Shown here: positions 19,073-30,051 of the stretch, one piece after another
How positions within the stretch are numbered: position 1 is the first letter of the stretch
Layout: the number at the start of each line of letters is the position of its first letter
Assembly (NCBI GenBank): GCA_002973635.1
Contig: CP027224.1
Coordinates: forward strand, 2,428,501 to 2,492,500
Origin: Lysinibacillus sp. B2A1
GTDB lineage: Bacteria; Bacillota; Bacilli; Bacillales_A; Planococcaceae
DNA length: 64,000 nt
Reading direction: 5' to 3'
Translations under genes and position numbers: made by a program
The notes under the pieces: model-generated
Told to the model about the DNA's origin: nothing
The model's database searches: none
What the model saw: the letters and a program-made list of their open reading frames with translations, nothing else

Positions 19073-21340
19073 ATGAAACTAAAAAGTCGTATAGTTGCAT
19101 TCGTATTGATTTTGGTGCTCTTTACAGCAGCCATTAGTACGACTGTAAACGGCGTCTTAAAGGACATTAAGCTTGGTCTTGACCTACAGGGCGGGTTTGA
19201 GGTTCTTTATGAGGTAAAAGAATTAAAAGATGGACAAAAGATTACACCTGGTGTTGTCTCGGCAACTGCAACTGCCCTGGATAAACGTATCAATGAAATT
19301 GGTGTAAGTGAGCCTAGCATGGAAATTGAAGGTGAAAATCGTATCCGTGTGCAATTAGCAGGGGTTGAGGATCAAGAATCAGCACGTAAATTATTGTCTA
19401 CTTCTGCAAATTTAACATTCCGTGATGTCGATGATAATTTACTATTAGATGGTGATGACTTAAAGCCAGGTGGAGCAAAGGATTCCTTTGACCAGCAAAA
19501 TCGTCCAATTGTTTCATTAACATTAAAAGATGCGAAAAAGTTTGCTGATATCACAAGTAAAATTGCCGCTAAACCGGCAGGTGAGAATTTACTTGTTGTA
19601 TGGTTAGATTTTGAAGAAGGTGTTGATTCATATAAAGCTGAATCACAAAAAGCGAAGCCTCGCTATGCATCTGCTGCAACAGTAAGTCAGACATTAAATA
19701 CTACAGATGTTATGATTAGTGGTAATTTTACTGTTGAAGAAACAAAAAATTTATCAGGAATTTTAAATGCTGGTGCACTTCCAGTAAAGCTTGATGAAAT
19801 CTATTCTACATCAGTGGGTGCACAGTTTGGTGAGGATGCACTTAATAATACAATTTTTGCAGGTATTGTTGGCGTAGTATTAATCTTCTTATTTATGCTA
19901 TTCTATTATCGATTACCTGGCTTTATTTCCATCATTACACTTGCTATTTTCACTTTCTTATTACTTGTTGTATTTGATTGGATTAATGCAGTGTTAACAC
20001 TTCCTGGTATTGCAGCGATTGTACTTGGTATAGGAATGGCCGTGGATGCTAATATTCTAGCGGCTGAGCGTATTCGTGAGGAATTACGCGTTGGCCATTC
20101 AGTAAAACAAGCATTCCAAATCGGCTCAAAGCAGTCCCTATCAGCGATTATCGACGCGCAGCTAACTACATTATTAGCAGCTGCTGTATTATTCCAATTC
20201 GGGACAAGCTCTGTTAAAGGGTTTGCAACAACATTAATTATTAGTATTTTACTAAGCTTCCTAACAGCTGTTTGGGGATCTCGTGTACTCCAAGGCTTAC
20301 TTGTAAATAGTGGCTATTTCAACAATCCTGCGTGGTTTGGTATTGCGAAATCGAAACAGCATAGCTTGGATGAAAATATAGGAACTTTGGATCTATCAAC
20401 GAAATTTGATCGTTTTGATTTTGTACACAATCGGAAGAAATTCTATACTTTCTCATTAGCTATTTTAGTGGCTGGTTTAGTGGTTCTTGGTATATTCCGT
20501 CTAAACCTTGGTATTGATTTCTCAAGTGGTACGCGTGTTCAAATTGAAGCGGATCAGACTTTAACGAAAGAAGAAGTATCTAAATACTTAGATAGCATTG
20601 ACTTCTCATCTGATGATATCGTTCTTTCTGGAGAAAAAAGCAACAATGCTGTTATTCGTTATAAAGATGATCTATCACAAGCAGATATTCTAAAATTCCA
20701 AAAAGATGCTACAGAAAAATATGGCCATAAACCAACAGTAAGTACAGTATCTGATACAGTGGGTAAAGAGCTTGTGAAAAACGCAATCAAAGCATTAGCA
20801 CTTGCAGCTATTGGTATCATTATCTATGTAGCGGTTCGTTTTGAATGGCGTATGGGTATTGGCGCAATTGTCTCGTTAATACATGACGTATTCTTAATTG
20901 TTGCTGTATTTAGTTTTATGCGCTTAGAAGTTGATATTACGTTTATTGCTGCTGTACTGACAATTGTTGGTTATTCTATTAATGATACGATCGTTACGTT
21001 TGACCGAATGCGTGAGAACTTGGATCGATATGATACGATTCAGGACCGTGAAGTGTTAGCGAATATTGTTAATAAATCATTACGTCAAACAATGGGTCGA
21101 TCTGTGAACACAGTGTTAACGGTTATTATCGTGACAGTGGCACTTCTTATTTTAGGTGCACCATCGATTCAAAACTTCTCAATCGCGTTATTAATTGGTT
21201 TAATAACAGGTATGTATTCATCTATCTGTATTGCAGCACAAATCTGGTACTCATTAAAAATTCGTGAAATGAAAAAATCAGATGGTCAAATTCACAAAAA
21301 AGAGAAAAAACAATGGGGAACGGATGAGCCTGTTGTTTAA
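19073..21340 (+). CDS. secDF: Protein translocase subunit SecDF (fused)
   Basis: A membrane protein that uses proton motive force to help pull secreted proteins across the membrane. SecD and SecF are fused, as usual in Bacillus (755 residues). The SecD half runs to about residue 430 and has the DLQGGFEVLYEV motif and the membrane block with GMAVDANILAAERI. The SecF half starts about residue 460, with LGIDFSSGTR and the block VGYSINDTIVTFDRMRENL. In total there are 12 predicted membrane helices. RBS GGAGGA precedes the ATG. Confidence 0.97.
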   Translation: MKLKSRIVAFVLILVLFTAAISTTVNGVLKDIKLGLDLQGGFEVLYEVKELKDGQKITPGVVSATATALDKRINEIGVSEPSMEIEGENRIRVQLAGVEDQESARKLLSTSANLTFRDVDDNLLLDGDDLKPGGAKDSFDQQNRPIVSLTLKDAKKFADITSKIAAKPAGENLLVVWLDFEEGVDSYKAESQKAKPRYASAATVSQTLNTTDVMISGNFTVEETKNLSGILNAGALPVKLDEIYSTSVGAQFGEDALNNTIFAGIVGVVLIFLFMLFYYRLPGFISIITLAIFTFLLLVVFDWINAVLTLPGIAAIVLGIGMAVDANILAAERIREELRVGHSVKQAFQIGSKQSLSAIIDAQLTTLLAAAVLFQFGTSSVKGFATTLIISILLSFLTAVWGSRVLQGLLVNSGYFNNPAWFGIAKSKQHSLDENIGTLDLSTKFDRFDFVHNRKKFYTFSLAILVAGLVVLGIFRLNLGIDFSSGTRVQIEADQTLTKEEVSKYLDSIDFSSDDIVLSGEKSNNAVIRYKDDLSQADILKFQKDATEKYGHKPTVSTVSDTVGKELVKNAIKALALAAIGIIIYVAVRFEWRMGIGAIVSLIHDVFLIVAVFSFMRLEVDITFIAAVLTIVGYSINDTIVTFDRMRENLDRYDTIQDREVLANIVNKSLRQTMGRSVNTVLTVIIVTVALLILGAPSIQNFSIALLIGLITGMYSSICIAAQIWYSLKIREMKKSDGQIHKKEKKQWGTDEPVV

Positions 21341-21353
21341 TATATGCCTTTAA

Positions 21354-21397
21354 ATTGGGAACAGGGAAGGGAATTTTCCTTTCCTGTTTTTAATGAA
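21354..21397 (+). terminator. Probable terminator after secDF
   Basis: ACAGGGAAGGGAA and TTCCTTTCCTGT form an imperfect stem with a minimal loop, followed by TTTTTAAT. Confidence 0.75.
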
Positions 21398-21443
21398 AAA
21401 AAGATCTGCATGCTTTCGTTTGAAAGTTGCAGATTCTTTTTGT

Positions 21444-23132
21444 TTAAAGCCTAAATTGTTGTAGTAAAGTTTGTAGCTGCTGGGCGTTATCACTTAGCTC
21501 CTCAGCTACTGCATTGACCTGCTGCATTGCGGCTACTTGCTCATCAACTGCATGGGTAATAATTTGGGAGTTATTTGCTGAGATATCAGCACCAGAGGCG
21601 ATTTCCGTTATAGAGGCCGCTACTTCTTGAGCGCCAGCTGAAATTTGTTCTGATGTGGCTGAAATATCTTCAATTTGGTCTGTAAAGTCTTGAACAGATG
21701 ATGAAATAGCGTCAAAGGCATTGCCTGCCTCATAAATTTTAGCTACACCGTCTTGAACAGATGTTAAGCCTTCATTAACAGCATCCTCGACATTTCTTGT
21801 ATCCATTTGAATCTCATTTGTAATAGTGACAATTTGACTCGCAGATTGATTTGATTCCTCTGCAAGCTTTCGCACTTCATCTGCAACGACTGCAAAGCCT
21901 TTGCCATGTTCGCCAGCTCTTGCTGCTTCGATAGCAGCATTCAAAGCCAATAAATTGGTTTGCTCCGTAATGGCTGTGATTACTTTTGTAATTTGTCCAA
22001 TATCTTCAGATTGCTTACTAAGTTTTTTTGTTAAATCAGCAATACGTGTTGTAGCTTCAGAGATTGTATCCATCTGCTCTTTGGCAGTTAAAATGGTTGC
22101 ACCACCTGTATTGGCAAGCTGTGTCATTTTGAGAGCATTGTGATGTAATTGTTGTGTAGTCTCAGCGATGCGTTGTACACCAGCAGCAGTTTCATCCATA
22201 GCGATTGTACTTTGCTGAGCTGTGCTAGCTGATGAAGTTAAGTGATCCGTAGTTTCTTTTACACGATGTGCAATATCGCTTGACGTTGCAGTCACTTCCT
22301 CAGTGCTAGCAGAAAGCTCTTCAGAAGCAGCAGATAAATGTGTGGCACTATCTTGAACATTTCCTATTAGCTTCGATAAATTTTGTTTTAACGTATTTAC
22401 TGCTGTAGCAAGAATACCAATTTCGTCTTTTGAGCTATAGTCAAGTTGGGCGATTGTTAAATCACCTTGCGATAGTGCATCTGCTGCATCAATTACCTGT
22501 CGTAGCGGTTGGACGATAGAGTTTTTCACAAAATTCATAAAGTATAGTCCTACAAAGACACTTACAATAAGCAAAACAATGGAGAAAATGATAGCTCTTG
22601 ATACAGTTAAATCAACATTATGCTCAACCTTTTGAAGTTGTTCATCATGGTATTCCAATAGCTCTTTTGTCAAAGCAAAGATTTCCCTATTATATTTTGT
22701 TACATCATTATTAATGTAGGATAATGCTAAATCCATATTGCCATTAGTAAAAGCTTGCATCGCCTTTTGGGAACTAGCCAGTAATTCATTTTGTAATGCA
22801 GATACTTGCTCCATAATACCTTTTGTATAATCTGAACGCACAATACTAGTCAGTTCTTGAATCGTCTCAGGTAATTGTTTTTCATATCTTTCTAAATTAG
22901 CTTTCGCCGTTTCGTCATTACTATTTAAAATATAGGAACGTAAAAAAAGGCCTTGAGAGGCAATTTGTTGCTGTATTTCTTCTGTTAATTGCATTTGGAC
23001 AATTCGATGATTTAATGCCTCTTCTATATCTCTCTTAGCCACTTTAAATTGGAGAAATGAGAGAATACTTAAGATCAATAGTAAACAAATTAATGAAATA
23101 AATCCTATATTTAGTTTTTTGCGAACGGACAT
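21444..23132 (-). CDS. Methyl-accepting chemotaxis protein
   Basis: A 562-residue transmembrane chemoreceptor: an N-terminal membrane helix ([21 protein letters not shown]), an extracytoplasmic four-helix-bundle sensor with CHASE3/4HB character, a second membrane helix near residue 185 ([19 protein letters not shown]), a HAMP domain ([20 protein letters not shown]) and a signalling domain with the hairpin tip [21 protein letters not shown]. The ligand cannot be told. It is transcribed alone, opposite to secDF and the trp operon. Confidence 0.95.
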   Translation of the reverse strand: MSVRKKLNIGFISLICLLLILSILSFLQFKVAKRDIEEALNHRIVQMQLTEEIQQQIASQGLFLRSYILNSNDETAKANLERYEKQLPETIQELTSIVRSDYTKGIMEQVSALQNELLASSQKAMQAFTNGNMDLALSYINNDVTKYNREIFALTKELLEYHDEQLQKVEHNVDLTVSRAIIFSIVLLIVSVFVGLYFMNFVKNSIVQPLRQVIDAADALSQGDLTIAQLDYSSKDEIGILATAVNTLKQNLSKLIGNVQDSATHLSAASEELSASTEEVTATSSDIAHRVKETTDHLTSSASTAQQSTIAMDETAAGVQRIAETTQQLHHNALKMTQLANTGGATILTAKEQMDTISEATTRIADLTKKLSKQSEDIGQITKVITAITEQTNLLALNAAIEAARAGEHGKGFAVVADEVRKLAEESNQSASQIVTITNEIQMDTRNVEDAVNEGLTSVQDGVAKIYEAGNAFDAISSSVQDFTDQIEDISATSEQISAGAQEVAASITEIASGADISANNSQIITHAVDEQVAAMQQVNAVAEELSDNAQQLQTLLQQFRL

Positions 23133-23369
23133 TTACGTTCCTTCTTTCCTTCATAATATTAGAGAAACAATGTTCTGAAATTACTATAACTTGATATTTT
23201 TACAAGGTCAATACTTGGTAAGAGCTTAAAATTAGGTAGTTTTACTTCCTTTTTGTTGAATAAATAAAAGCGTTTTTTACTAGTAATGCTTTTCATCATT
23301 TCAATAGTATTTTTTCTTTTTCTCAGAATTCATTGACAATTCCGGTAGATTGGCATAAAATAAGGCTAA

Positions 23370-23785
23370 CTTTTTGTTCGGTAATGGTAGAAGGTCTCGG
23401 GAGCGAGGCTAGCCATAGAGCAGATGAGCTGAGTTTAGATAAGAATAGCTGAGAAATTGTTGAATAAGAATAGTAGCGTAAGTGTGCAATCTAGAGAGTC
23501 AGTGGATGGTGTGAACTGATTTGCAGCTTAAGTGAATGGACTTATGAGAGTCGCTTATAATAAAAGCGAACGGCTTCCCCACGTTATAGGGGGTGCATTA
23601 ACTTTGTTGACCGTGCAGGTTAAAAAGTTAAAAGTCTTCGGACTATCTTTGCGTGATGGATTTCATGTCATGCTAGGACAGCACATAAGGGAGAGCAATA
23701 TGCTCTAATATGAGGTGGCAACGCGGTCTTAATCGTCCTCTGCAATTAGGAAAATCCTTTTTGCAGAGGGCTTTTTTTATTTTTC
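23370..23785 (+). promoter_or_regulatory. Trp-specific T-box riboswitch controlling the trp operon
   Basis: The leader has a long Stem I and, at 23712-23726, the T-box core GAGGTGGCAACGCGG. Its TGGC pairs with the GCCA end of tRNA-Trp. The likely specifier is TGG at 23537-23539, in the usual GAA-NNN-A setting. A terminator follows (CCTCTGCA at 23737 with TGCAGAGG at 23762, then T-run). Uncharged tRNA-Trp should favour read-through. The consensus ACCGCGG is changed to AACGCGG. Confidence 0.9.
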
Positions 23786-23844
23786 AGCAACTATTTAAAC
23801 AGTGATTACATTCAGGGGAAATTTTGAAAAGGAGCTTGGTACTT

Positions 23845-25206
23845 ATGCAATCTACGAGTTCAAGAACAAAAATGAAAACAATTAATGGTGATTCTTTAAC
23901 ACCGATTTTAATTTTTAGACGCTTACAAGGTAATCATAAATTTTTGCTAGAGAGTTCAGCCCAGCATGAGGGAGCAGGACGTTTTTCTTTTATTGGTGCT
24001 AACCCTAGAAAAACATATAAAGGCCAAGGAGATGAAATTCAAGAGTATTCCTATAAAACGGGAAAAACATATACACATAAAGGGGATTTATTTGTGTTAT
24101 TGAAAAGATTAATGCCCCGCGTTTCCAATACTACGCGGTTCCCATTTTCAGGAGGCGCTGTTGGTTATGTAGGTCATGGGGCAACGTCAAATCCTTCTAC
24201 TCAAGAGATGAATGTGGAGCTGCCTGATGTGCATTTTCATGTTTATGAGACAGTTATTGTTTTTGACCATGTAACAGACGAAGTTACACTAATTCATACA
24301 AATATAGATGCAGAAAAAAAAGAACCAAATTTAGAAGAGCTGGCACAACAGCTTATAAAAGGTAGAGAGACTGAGGATACGGACTGTCACTATGTTCCAA
24401 AGGAATCCACAGTGAATGAACATTTTGAGAGCGCTCTTACTGCTGTTAAAGATATTTTGGATGAAGAGATGACAAGGGTTGTGCTATCAAAGCACTTAAT
24501 AGCTGATTTACAAGGAGATGCTTTCGCTTTATATCGTCAATTACGGAAGAATAGTCCGGCAGCCTATATGTATTATGTAGAATTTGAGGATCACATAGTA
24601 TTAGGTACATCTCCTGAAAGCCTTATTCGAGTTAAGGGTGGGCGGGTTATCGCAACGCCTACAGAAGGAACAGTTCCTAGAGGTAAAACTAAGGGTGAAG
24701 ACTTGGAACAAGAACGAAAACTAGTGGAAAACACGGAAGTGAGAAAATCTCATGCGGTACTAGTTTCTGCCATTCAGCAAGAGCTACAGTCAGTGTGCTT
24801 TCGAGATTCGATTCAGGTGATAGAGGCGATGAAAATTGAGCGATCAAAGCAAGCTTTACACATGACATCTAGAGTTGAGGGTCAAATTTTACCTATGCTT
24901 CATGCACTTGATGTCTTAGCCGGAACATTACCACCTTTTGCATCAGCAGGAAATCCAAATGCACAGGCCAAGGATTATTTAGAAAAAGTTAGTCAGGCTA
25001 CAGGTATTTTTGGAGGTGCCCTTGGGTTTATTGGCTTCAATGGTCATCTTGATTTTGCTTTAACAGGAAGATCAATGGTGATAGCCAATGAAACGATGCA
25101 TATGCAAACAACTGTAACGGTAACAAAATATACAAATACCAACGAAATTTTGAAACAGGTAGAAGAGGAAGAACGGGATTTTTTAAAAGAAGGAGGTCAA
25201 CATTAA
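23845..25206 (+). CDS. trpE: Anthranilate synthase component I
   Basis: Makes anthranilate from chorismate with a glutamine amidotransferase partner. It is a chorismate-binding enzyme with DEEMTRVVLSKHL, GTSPESLIRV, the ATPTEGTVPRGKT segment and the C-terminal GGALGFIGFNG. I prefer ATG at 23845 because AAAAGGAGC lies about 10 nt upstream; a TTG seven codons earlier is possible. It is the first gene after the T-box. No trpG is present, so it presumably borrows PabA from folate synthesis, as B. subtilis does. The stop overlaps trpD (TAATG). Confidence 0.96.
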   Translation: MQSTSSRTKMKTINGDSLTPILIFRRLQGNHKFLLESSAQHEGAGRFSFIGANPRKTYKGQGDEIQEYSYKTGKTYTHKGDLFVLLKRLMPRVSNTTRFPFSGGAVGYVGHGATSNPSTQEMNVELPDVHFHVYETVIVFDHVTDEVTLIHTNIDAEKKEPNLEELAQQLIKGRETEDTDCHYVPKESTVNEHFESALTAVKDILDEEMTRVVLSKHLIADLQGDAFALYRQLRKNSPAAYMYYVEFEDHIVLGTSPESLIRVKGGRVIATPTEGTVPRGKTKGEDLEQERKLVENTEVRKSHAVLVSAIQQELQSVCFRDSIQVIEAMKIERSKQALHMTSRVEGQILPMLHALDVLAGTLPPFASAGNPNAQAKDYLEKVSQATGIFGGALGFIGFNGHLDFALTGRSMVIANETMHMQTTVTVTKYTNTNEILKQVEEEERDFLKEGGQH

Positions 25207-26237
25207 TGGAAGCTATTCAGCAAAAGGTACAGCAGAGAGAGCATCTCATCTATGAAGAAATGCTACAGGCAGCAAATTGGATGTTCCAGGATGACACACC
25301 GAAGGAGGAAATCGCTAGCTTTCTAACAGCATTATCTTGTAAAGGTGAAACAGCACACGAAGTAGCAGCATTGGCAACTGTTATGCGTTCATTTGCACTT
25401 GATGTACCTGCAAAAGCAGGTGTATATATGGATAATTGTGGTACAGGTGGCGATGGTTTAAATACCTTTAATATCAGTACAGCATCTGCTTTCGTTTTAG
25501 CTGGAGCAGGTGTTCAAATGGCTAAGCATGGTAATCGCAAAATTTCCTCAGCATCAGGAAGTGCGGATGTTTTAGAAGCACTTGGTATTCATACGGATAT
25601 TACCATTGAGCAAACTGTTGAACTGCTAGAGACAGAGGGGATTGCCTTTTTATATGCGCCAAATGTGCATCCAAAGTTAAAGCGTATTGGCGAGGTGCGC
25701 CGTGCTCTAGGTAAACCGACAATCTTTAACCTTGTAGGTCCACTTACAAACCCAGTTTCATTATCAACGCAATTTACAGGCATTAATCGACCTAATTTTG
25801 TCATGGAGTACGCTTCAGTATTACAAATGCTTGGACGTGAGCGAGCGATGGTCGTTTCGGGACCACAGGGGTTAGACGAGGCGTCATTAGCTGGGCAGAA
25901 TACCTTTGTCTTAGTGGATAAAGGAGACTTAATACCTTTTTCATTAACCGCAGAGGATGCTGGCCTTAGCTATGCGCCACTAGAATCAATCCGTGGGGGA
26001 AATGCAGATGAAAATGCCGTTATTATGCGAAAATTATTAGCTGGTGAACAAAGTGCTTACTTTGACACTGTATTATTAAATGCTGGTATTGGGCTATTCA
26101 GCTATGGTAAGGCCGAAACGGTTAAAGAGGGCGTAGACATGGCGAGGGATAGCATTTTTAGTGGGCGAGCATTACAAAAATTAGAAGCAGTCGCTGCTTT
26201 CAGCGAGAAAATTAAAGAAGTGGAGGTTGGACAATGA
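25206..26237 (+). CDS. trpD: Anthranilate phosphoribosyltransferase
   Basis: Transfers phosphoribose from PRPP to anthranilate. Family motifs are NCGTGGDGLNTFNIST (PRPP/diphosphate binding), KHGNRKISSASGSADVLEALG and NPVSLSTQ. Its length of 343 residues is normal. It overlaps trpE by one base and trpC by four, so the operon is translationally coupled. Confidence 0.97.
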   Translation: MEAIQQKVQQREHLIYEEMLQAANWMFQDDTPKEEIASFLTALSCKGETAHEVAALATVMRSFALDVPAKAGVYMDNCGTGGDGLNTFNISTASAFVLAGAGVQMAKHGNRKISSASGSADVLEALGIHTDITIEQTVELLETEGIAFLYAPNVHPKLKRIGEVRRALGKPTIFNLVGPLTNPVSLSTQFTGINRPNFVMEYASVLQMLGRERAMVVSGPQGLDEASLAGQNTFVLVDKGDLIPFSLTAEDAGLSYAPLESIRGGNADENAVIMRKLLAGEQSAYFDTVLLNAGIGLFSYGKAETVKEGVDMARDSIFSGRALQKLEAVAAFSEKIKEVEVGQ

Positions 26238-27025
26238 ATATATTAAATAAAATTATTGACCAGAAAAAAATAGAGGTTTGTGCTTTACTTGAACAACCCG
26301 ACCCACTTGCTAATTTTACAGAGAAGGCACGTCCATCATTATTTGAGCAATTACGAAAATCGGAAACATTACAAGTTATTTCTGAGATGAAGCGTGCATC
26401 ACCTTCTAAAGGGCTTATTGCAGAAGGTACAGATCCAGTTGCGCAAGCAAAAATATATGAACATGCAGGAGCAGCGGCAATATCTGTACTAACAGATAAA
26501 GAGTTTTTTAGAGGATCCTTTGAGGATTTAGCCGCAGTTGCCGATGCTGTTCAGACACCTCTTCTTTGTAAGGATTTTATGATTGACCATGCACAAATTC
26601 GTTTTGCCAAAGCATCAGGTGCATCCATTATTTTATTAATTGTTGCTGCATTAACAGATGAAATATTACGTGATTTATATAGCTATGCAGCAAGCTTAAA
26701 CTTAGAGGTATTAGTTGAAGTGCATGACCTTCAGGAGCTTGAGCGAGCTTTGGCAGTAGGAGCTCAACTGATTGGCGTTAATAACCGCGATTTACGTTCC
26801 TTTGAGGTGAGCTTAGAACGAACACGTGAAATTGCAAAAGCTTTCCCATTCGACGAGGAGCACGTGTTAATCAGTGAAAGTGGCATTTGGACGCAGGAAG
26901 ATGCTAAAACGGTAGCAGCAATGGGGGCAAGTGGTGTTCTTGTTGGCGAGTCCTTGATGCGTAGTGGTGATGCAGGAGCCGCACTAAAAAGTTTACAGGT
27001 AAGCAAGTTGGAGGCATCTGTATGA
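26234..27025 (+). CDS. trpC: Indole-3-glycerol phosphate synthase
   Basis: Closes the indole ring from CdRP. A TIM barrel with the substrate motif VISEMKRASPSKG, the catalytic-lysine region LLCKDFMID, the phosphate-binding segments IGVNNRDLRSFEV and ISESGIW, and GVLVGESLM. Its 263 residues are usual. The start overlaps trpD and the stop overlaps trpF by ATGA. Confidence 0.97.
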   Translation: MNILNKIIDQKKIEVCALLEQPDPLANFTEKARPSLFEQLRKSETLQVISEMKRASPSKGLIAEGTDPVAQAKIYEHAGAAAISVLTDKEFFRGSFEDLAAVADAVQTPLLCKDFMIDHAQIRFAKASGASIILLIVAALTDEILRDLYSYAASLNLEVLVEVHDLQELERALAVGAQLIGVNNRDLRSFEVSLERTREIAKAFPFDEEHVLISESGIWTQEDAKTVAAMGASGVLVGESLMRSGDAGAALKSLQVSKLEASV

Positions 27026-27636
27026 CAAAGGTAAAGATTTGTGGACTCAAGGAACAGCAACATGTACTAGCTGCAGTAGAGGGAGGAGCAGATGCAATTG
27101 GTTTTGTCTTTGCCCCAAGCCAGCGCCAAATTTCAATTGAACAGGCACATCAATTAGCAAAATATGTACCACAGGGAATTTTGAAAATAGGAGTCTTTGT
27201 TAATCCAAGTGTGGAGGAACTGCGAGCCGCTGTTGAAGGTGTGCCATTAGATTATGTGCAGTACCATGGAGAAGAGACACCCGAATTTATCCGCCAGCAG
27301 GGTTACCCCGCGATTAAGGCACTGTCAGTTCGTGATGAAGCAGATGTTCGTGAGGCTGCTCATTATAATGTTGACTATTATTTATTCGATGCTCCAGGCA
27401 CTGATTTTAAAGGCGGGAGTGGCCATACGTTTGATTGGACACTTCTAGAAATGGCAGGGATTCCGCGAGAGAAATTAATTTTAGCGGGTGGTTTGAAAGC
27501 TGAAAATATTGCAGAGGCTGTGTCGCTGGTGTCGCCTTATATGGTAGACGTATCGAGCGGTGTGGAGACAGATGGTATAAAGGATGAAGCAAAAATAAAT
27601 GCATTTATACAGACTGTAAAGAAAGGAAGAGCATGA
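27022..27636 (+). CDS. trpF: Phosphoribosylanthranilate isomerase
   Basis: An Amadori isomerase acting between TrpD and TrpC. The N-terminal [12 protein letters not shown] carries the catalytic Cys. The middle has [17 protein letters not shown] and VQYHGEE, and the C-terminal part has [10 protein letters not shown] and [14 protein letters not shown]. Its 204 residues are normal. It overlaps both trpC and trpB by four bases. Confidence 0.97.
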   Translation: MTKVKICGLKEQQHVLAAVEGGADAIGFVFAPSQRQISIEQAHQLAKYVPQGILKIGVFVNPSVEELRAAVEGVPLDYVQYHGEETPEFIRQQGYPAIKALSVRDEADVREAAHYNVDYYLFDAPGTDFKGGSGHTFDWTLLEMAGIPREKLILAGGLKAENIAEAVSLVSPYMVDVSSGVETDGIKDEAKINAFIQTVKKGRA

Positions 27637-28847
27637 TGGTAAATTCAATTGCAAATAGCGTACCGACAAAGGAAGGACGTTACGGAAAATTTGGAGGGCA
27701 ATTTGTTCCAGAAACATTAATGACAGCCTTGCAGGAATTAGAGTTAGCCTATGATGAGGCAATGAGCGATCAGGAATTTACGGATGAACTAGCCTATTAT
27801 TTACAACAATATGTTGGGCGCGAGACACCATTGTACTACGCAGAAAACTTAACACAGGAGCTAGGTGGTGCGAAAATATACTTAAAGCGAGAGGATTTAA
27901 ATCATACTGGCGCTCATAAAATTAATAATGCCATAGGTCAGGCATTGCTGGCTAAACGAATGGGCAAAAAGAAAATTGTAGCGGAAACAGGAGCCGGGCA
28001 GCATGGCGTAGCAACGGCAACAGCATGTGCTCTTTTAAACCTTGAATGTGTTGTCTTTATGGGTGCTGAGGATATCAAACGTCAACAGCTAAATGTATTT
28101 CGTATGGAGCTGCTAGGTACAAAAGTGGAGTCTGTAGAAACAGGTTCTAAAACATTGAAAGATGCTGTGAATGCTGCACTTCGCTATTGGGTGACAAATG
28201 TTGAGGATACACATTATATTTTAGGCTCAGCTTTAGGACCACATCCATTCCCCAAAATCGTTAGAGACTTCCAGCGTGTTATTGGTGTTGAAACGAGACA
28301 GCAAATTATAGAAAAGGAAGGACGTTTACCAGATGCAGTTGTTGCCTGTATCGGTGGTGGTAGTAATGCAATTGGGATGTTTCATCCCTTTATCGATGAC
28401 GAAGCCGTAGCATTATATGGTGTAGAGGCTGCTGGAAGTGGTATAGAAACAGGAAAACATGCAGCAGCTATTGCTGGAGGACAGCTAGGGGTATTGCACG
28501 GAGCATATATGTATTTATTACAGGATGATAATGGCTTTGTACAGGAGGCTCACTCGATATCTGCTGGGCTAGACTACCCAGGAAAGGGTCCAGAGCATTG
28601 CTATTTACATGATATTGGTCGCGCACATTTTGATTCGATTACAGATAGTGAGGCACTAGAAGGCTTACAGTTATTAAGTCGTACGGAAGGTATACTTCCT
28701 GCGTTAGAGAGCTCTCATGCTATTGCTTATACAGCAAAGCTAGCAAAAACGATGTCTACAGATGACATCATTGTTGTATGTTTATCAGGCCGAGGCGATA
28801 AAGATGTTCATACAGTCCGTAAAGCATTAGGAGGGGATGTATCATGA
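27633..28847 (+). CDS. trpB: Tryptophan synthase beta chain
   Basis: A PLP enzyme that condenses indole with serine. The PLP lysine is in [15 protein letters not shown] (HKIN), the glycine-rich phosphate loop is [10 protein letters not shown], and [12 protein letters not shown] is the indole-tunnel motif. It begins with the typical [15 protein letters not shown]. Its 404 residues are normal. ATG codons at 27633 and 27636 are both possible. It overlaps trpF and trpA. Confidence 0.98.
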   Translation: MMVNSIANSVPTKEGRYGKFGGQFVPETLMTALQELELAYDEAMSDQEFTDELAYYLQQYVGRETPLYYAENLTQELGGAKIYLKREDLNHTGAHKINNAIGQALLAKRMGKKKIVAETGAGQHGVATATACALLNLECVVFMGAEDIKRQQLNVFRMELLGTKVESVETGSKTLKDAVNAALRYWVTNVEDTHYILGSALGPHPFPKIVRDFQRVIGVETRQQIIEKEGRLPDAVVACIGGGSNAIGMFHPFIDDEAVALYGVEAAGSGIETGKHAAAIAGGQLGVLHGAYMYLLQDDNGFVQEAHSISAGLDYPGKGPEHCYLHDIGRAHFDSITDSEALEGLQLLSRTEGILPALESSHAIAYTAKLAKTMSTDDIIVVCLSGRGDKDVHTVRKALGGDVS

Positions 28848-29635
28848 CAACATTACAGCAGGCAATTGAACAAACAAAAATTGCTGGTCATAAAGCATTT
28901 GTGCCATATATTATGGCAGGAGATGGTGGGTTAGAAACGTTAAGACCCACAATTCTAAAGCTACAGCAATTGGAAGTTACGGCTATTGAGGTTGGTATTC
29001 CATTTACAGACCCTGTTGCAGATGGTCCAACAATAGAACGAGCAGGTGAACGAGCATTAGCGGCAGGTGTGACATTACGGAAGGTGCTAGAAGAGCTGGC
29101 CTCCTTTAGAGAAGAGATTCATGTACCATTAGTGGTTATGACTTATTTTAACCCTATTTTAGCTTACGGCTTAGAGGAATTTGCAAAAGCTTGTGTGGCG
29201 GGGGGAGTAAAGGGATTAATCGTTCCTGATGTTCCACTTGAGGAAAGTGCTATTTTACAAAAGGCATTAAATCCTCATAGTATTGACATAATCCAGCTTG
29301 TCTCGTTAACAAGCCCACCTGAACGAATTATGCGTATCGCCGCTGCAAGTCAAGGCTTTGTCTATGCTGTGACAGTTAATGGCATCACTGGAGCTCGCTC
29401 AAGCTTTGCAGATGATTTAGGTGGCCATTTTGCTCGCTTACGTGAAGCAAGTGAAATTCCAGTGCTAGCAGGCTTCGGTATTTCAACACCTGAGCAGGTG
29501 GTTAGTATGGGGGCACTGGGTGATGGTGTTATCGTTGGTAGTGCGATTGTGACGGCGCTTCATGAAAATAATTGGCATAAGATTGAATCATTGGTGCTCG
29601 CTTCTAAAGGCGTGCTAGAGAAGTCTACTCTTTAA
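28844..29635 (+). CDS. trpA: Tryptophan synthase alpha chain
   Basis: Cleaves indole-3-glycerol phosphate and channels indole to TrpB. The catalytic Glu is in [18 protein letters not shown], and the second acid is the Asp of that motif. Also visible are [11 protein letters not shown] and [10 protein letters not shown]. Its 263 residues are normal. It is the last gene of the trp operon and ends at a terminator (29622-29653). Confidence 0.97.
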   Translation: MTTLQQAIEQTKIAGHKAFVPYIMAGDGGLETLRPTILKLQQLEVTAIEVGIPFTDPVADGPTIERAGERALAAGVTLRKVLEELASFREEIHVPLVVMTYFNPILAYGLEEFAKACVAGGVKGLIVPDVPLEESAILQKALNPHSIDIIQLVSLTSPPERIMRIAAASQGFVYAVTVNGITGARSSFADDLGGHFARLREASEIPVLAGFGISTPEQVVSMGALGDGVIVGSAIVTALHENNWHKIESLVLASKGVLEKSTL

Positions 29636-29653
29636 TTAGAGTAGGCTTTTTTT
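29622..29653 (+). terminator. Rho-independent terminator of the trp operon
   Basis: CTACTC (29625) and GAGTAG (29639) with flanking pairs form the stem, with TTTAATTA in the loop, then seven T. The stem overlaps the end of trpA. Confidence 0.88.
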
Positions 29654-29756
29654 ATCTTCATTCAGCAGAAGTCTCCCACCTCTACAGGTGGTGAGATGAA
29701 TGCGGTTTTGGTTCTCCTTTTCAGTGGGTGTCCAAACACCTACTGAAATAGAGGAA

Positions 29757-29810
29757 CTCAGTCTAAGAACGCCACGTCCTGTGGCAATGACTGAGTGACC
29801 AACATCTTGC
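29757..29810 (+). repeat. Structured repeat, copy A
   Basis: Outer stem CTCAGTC / GACTGAG (29757 and 29889-29895 minus 100, i.e. 29789-29795), linker TAAGAAC, inner stem GCCAC / GTGGC around GTCCT, then TGACC and AACATC. It is one of five copies sharing this layout with different but complementary stems. The final short stem is weak in this copy. Confidence 0.75.
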
Positions 29811-29911
29811 TACTGACGCTACGTTAGCACTACGCTTTCGCGCAAAAAACAACTGTTGGCCCAAAGCCTCCGGCGGATGTCACGGATTTTCAAAGGAATG
29901 AATAAAAGGAT

Positions 29912-30013
29912 GTTAGCCTAAAACCTTCGCATCCTGCGAAAACGGCTAACTGACCTGCATCGGTAAAAACGCCACATCCTGTGTCATTACCGAAATGACC
30001 GACATCGTGTCGG
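29912..30013 (+). repeat. Structured repeat, copies B and C in tandem
   Basis: Copy B: outer stem GTTAGCC / GGCTAAC, inner stem TTCGC / GCGAA around ATCCT, then TGACC. Copy C starts at 29960: outer stem TCGGTAA / TTACCGA, inner stem GCCAC / GTGTC (one mismatch) around ATCCT, then TGACC and a last hairpin CCGACA-TCG-TGTCGG. The layout is identical to copies at 29757, 63309 and 63651. Confidence 0.78.
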
Positions 30014-30051
30014 CCCTCGTGCAGGCCTAGGCACAATTCAAAATCCGGACA

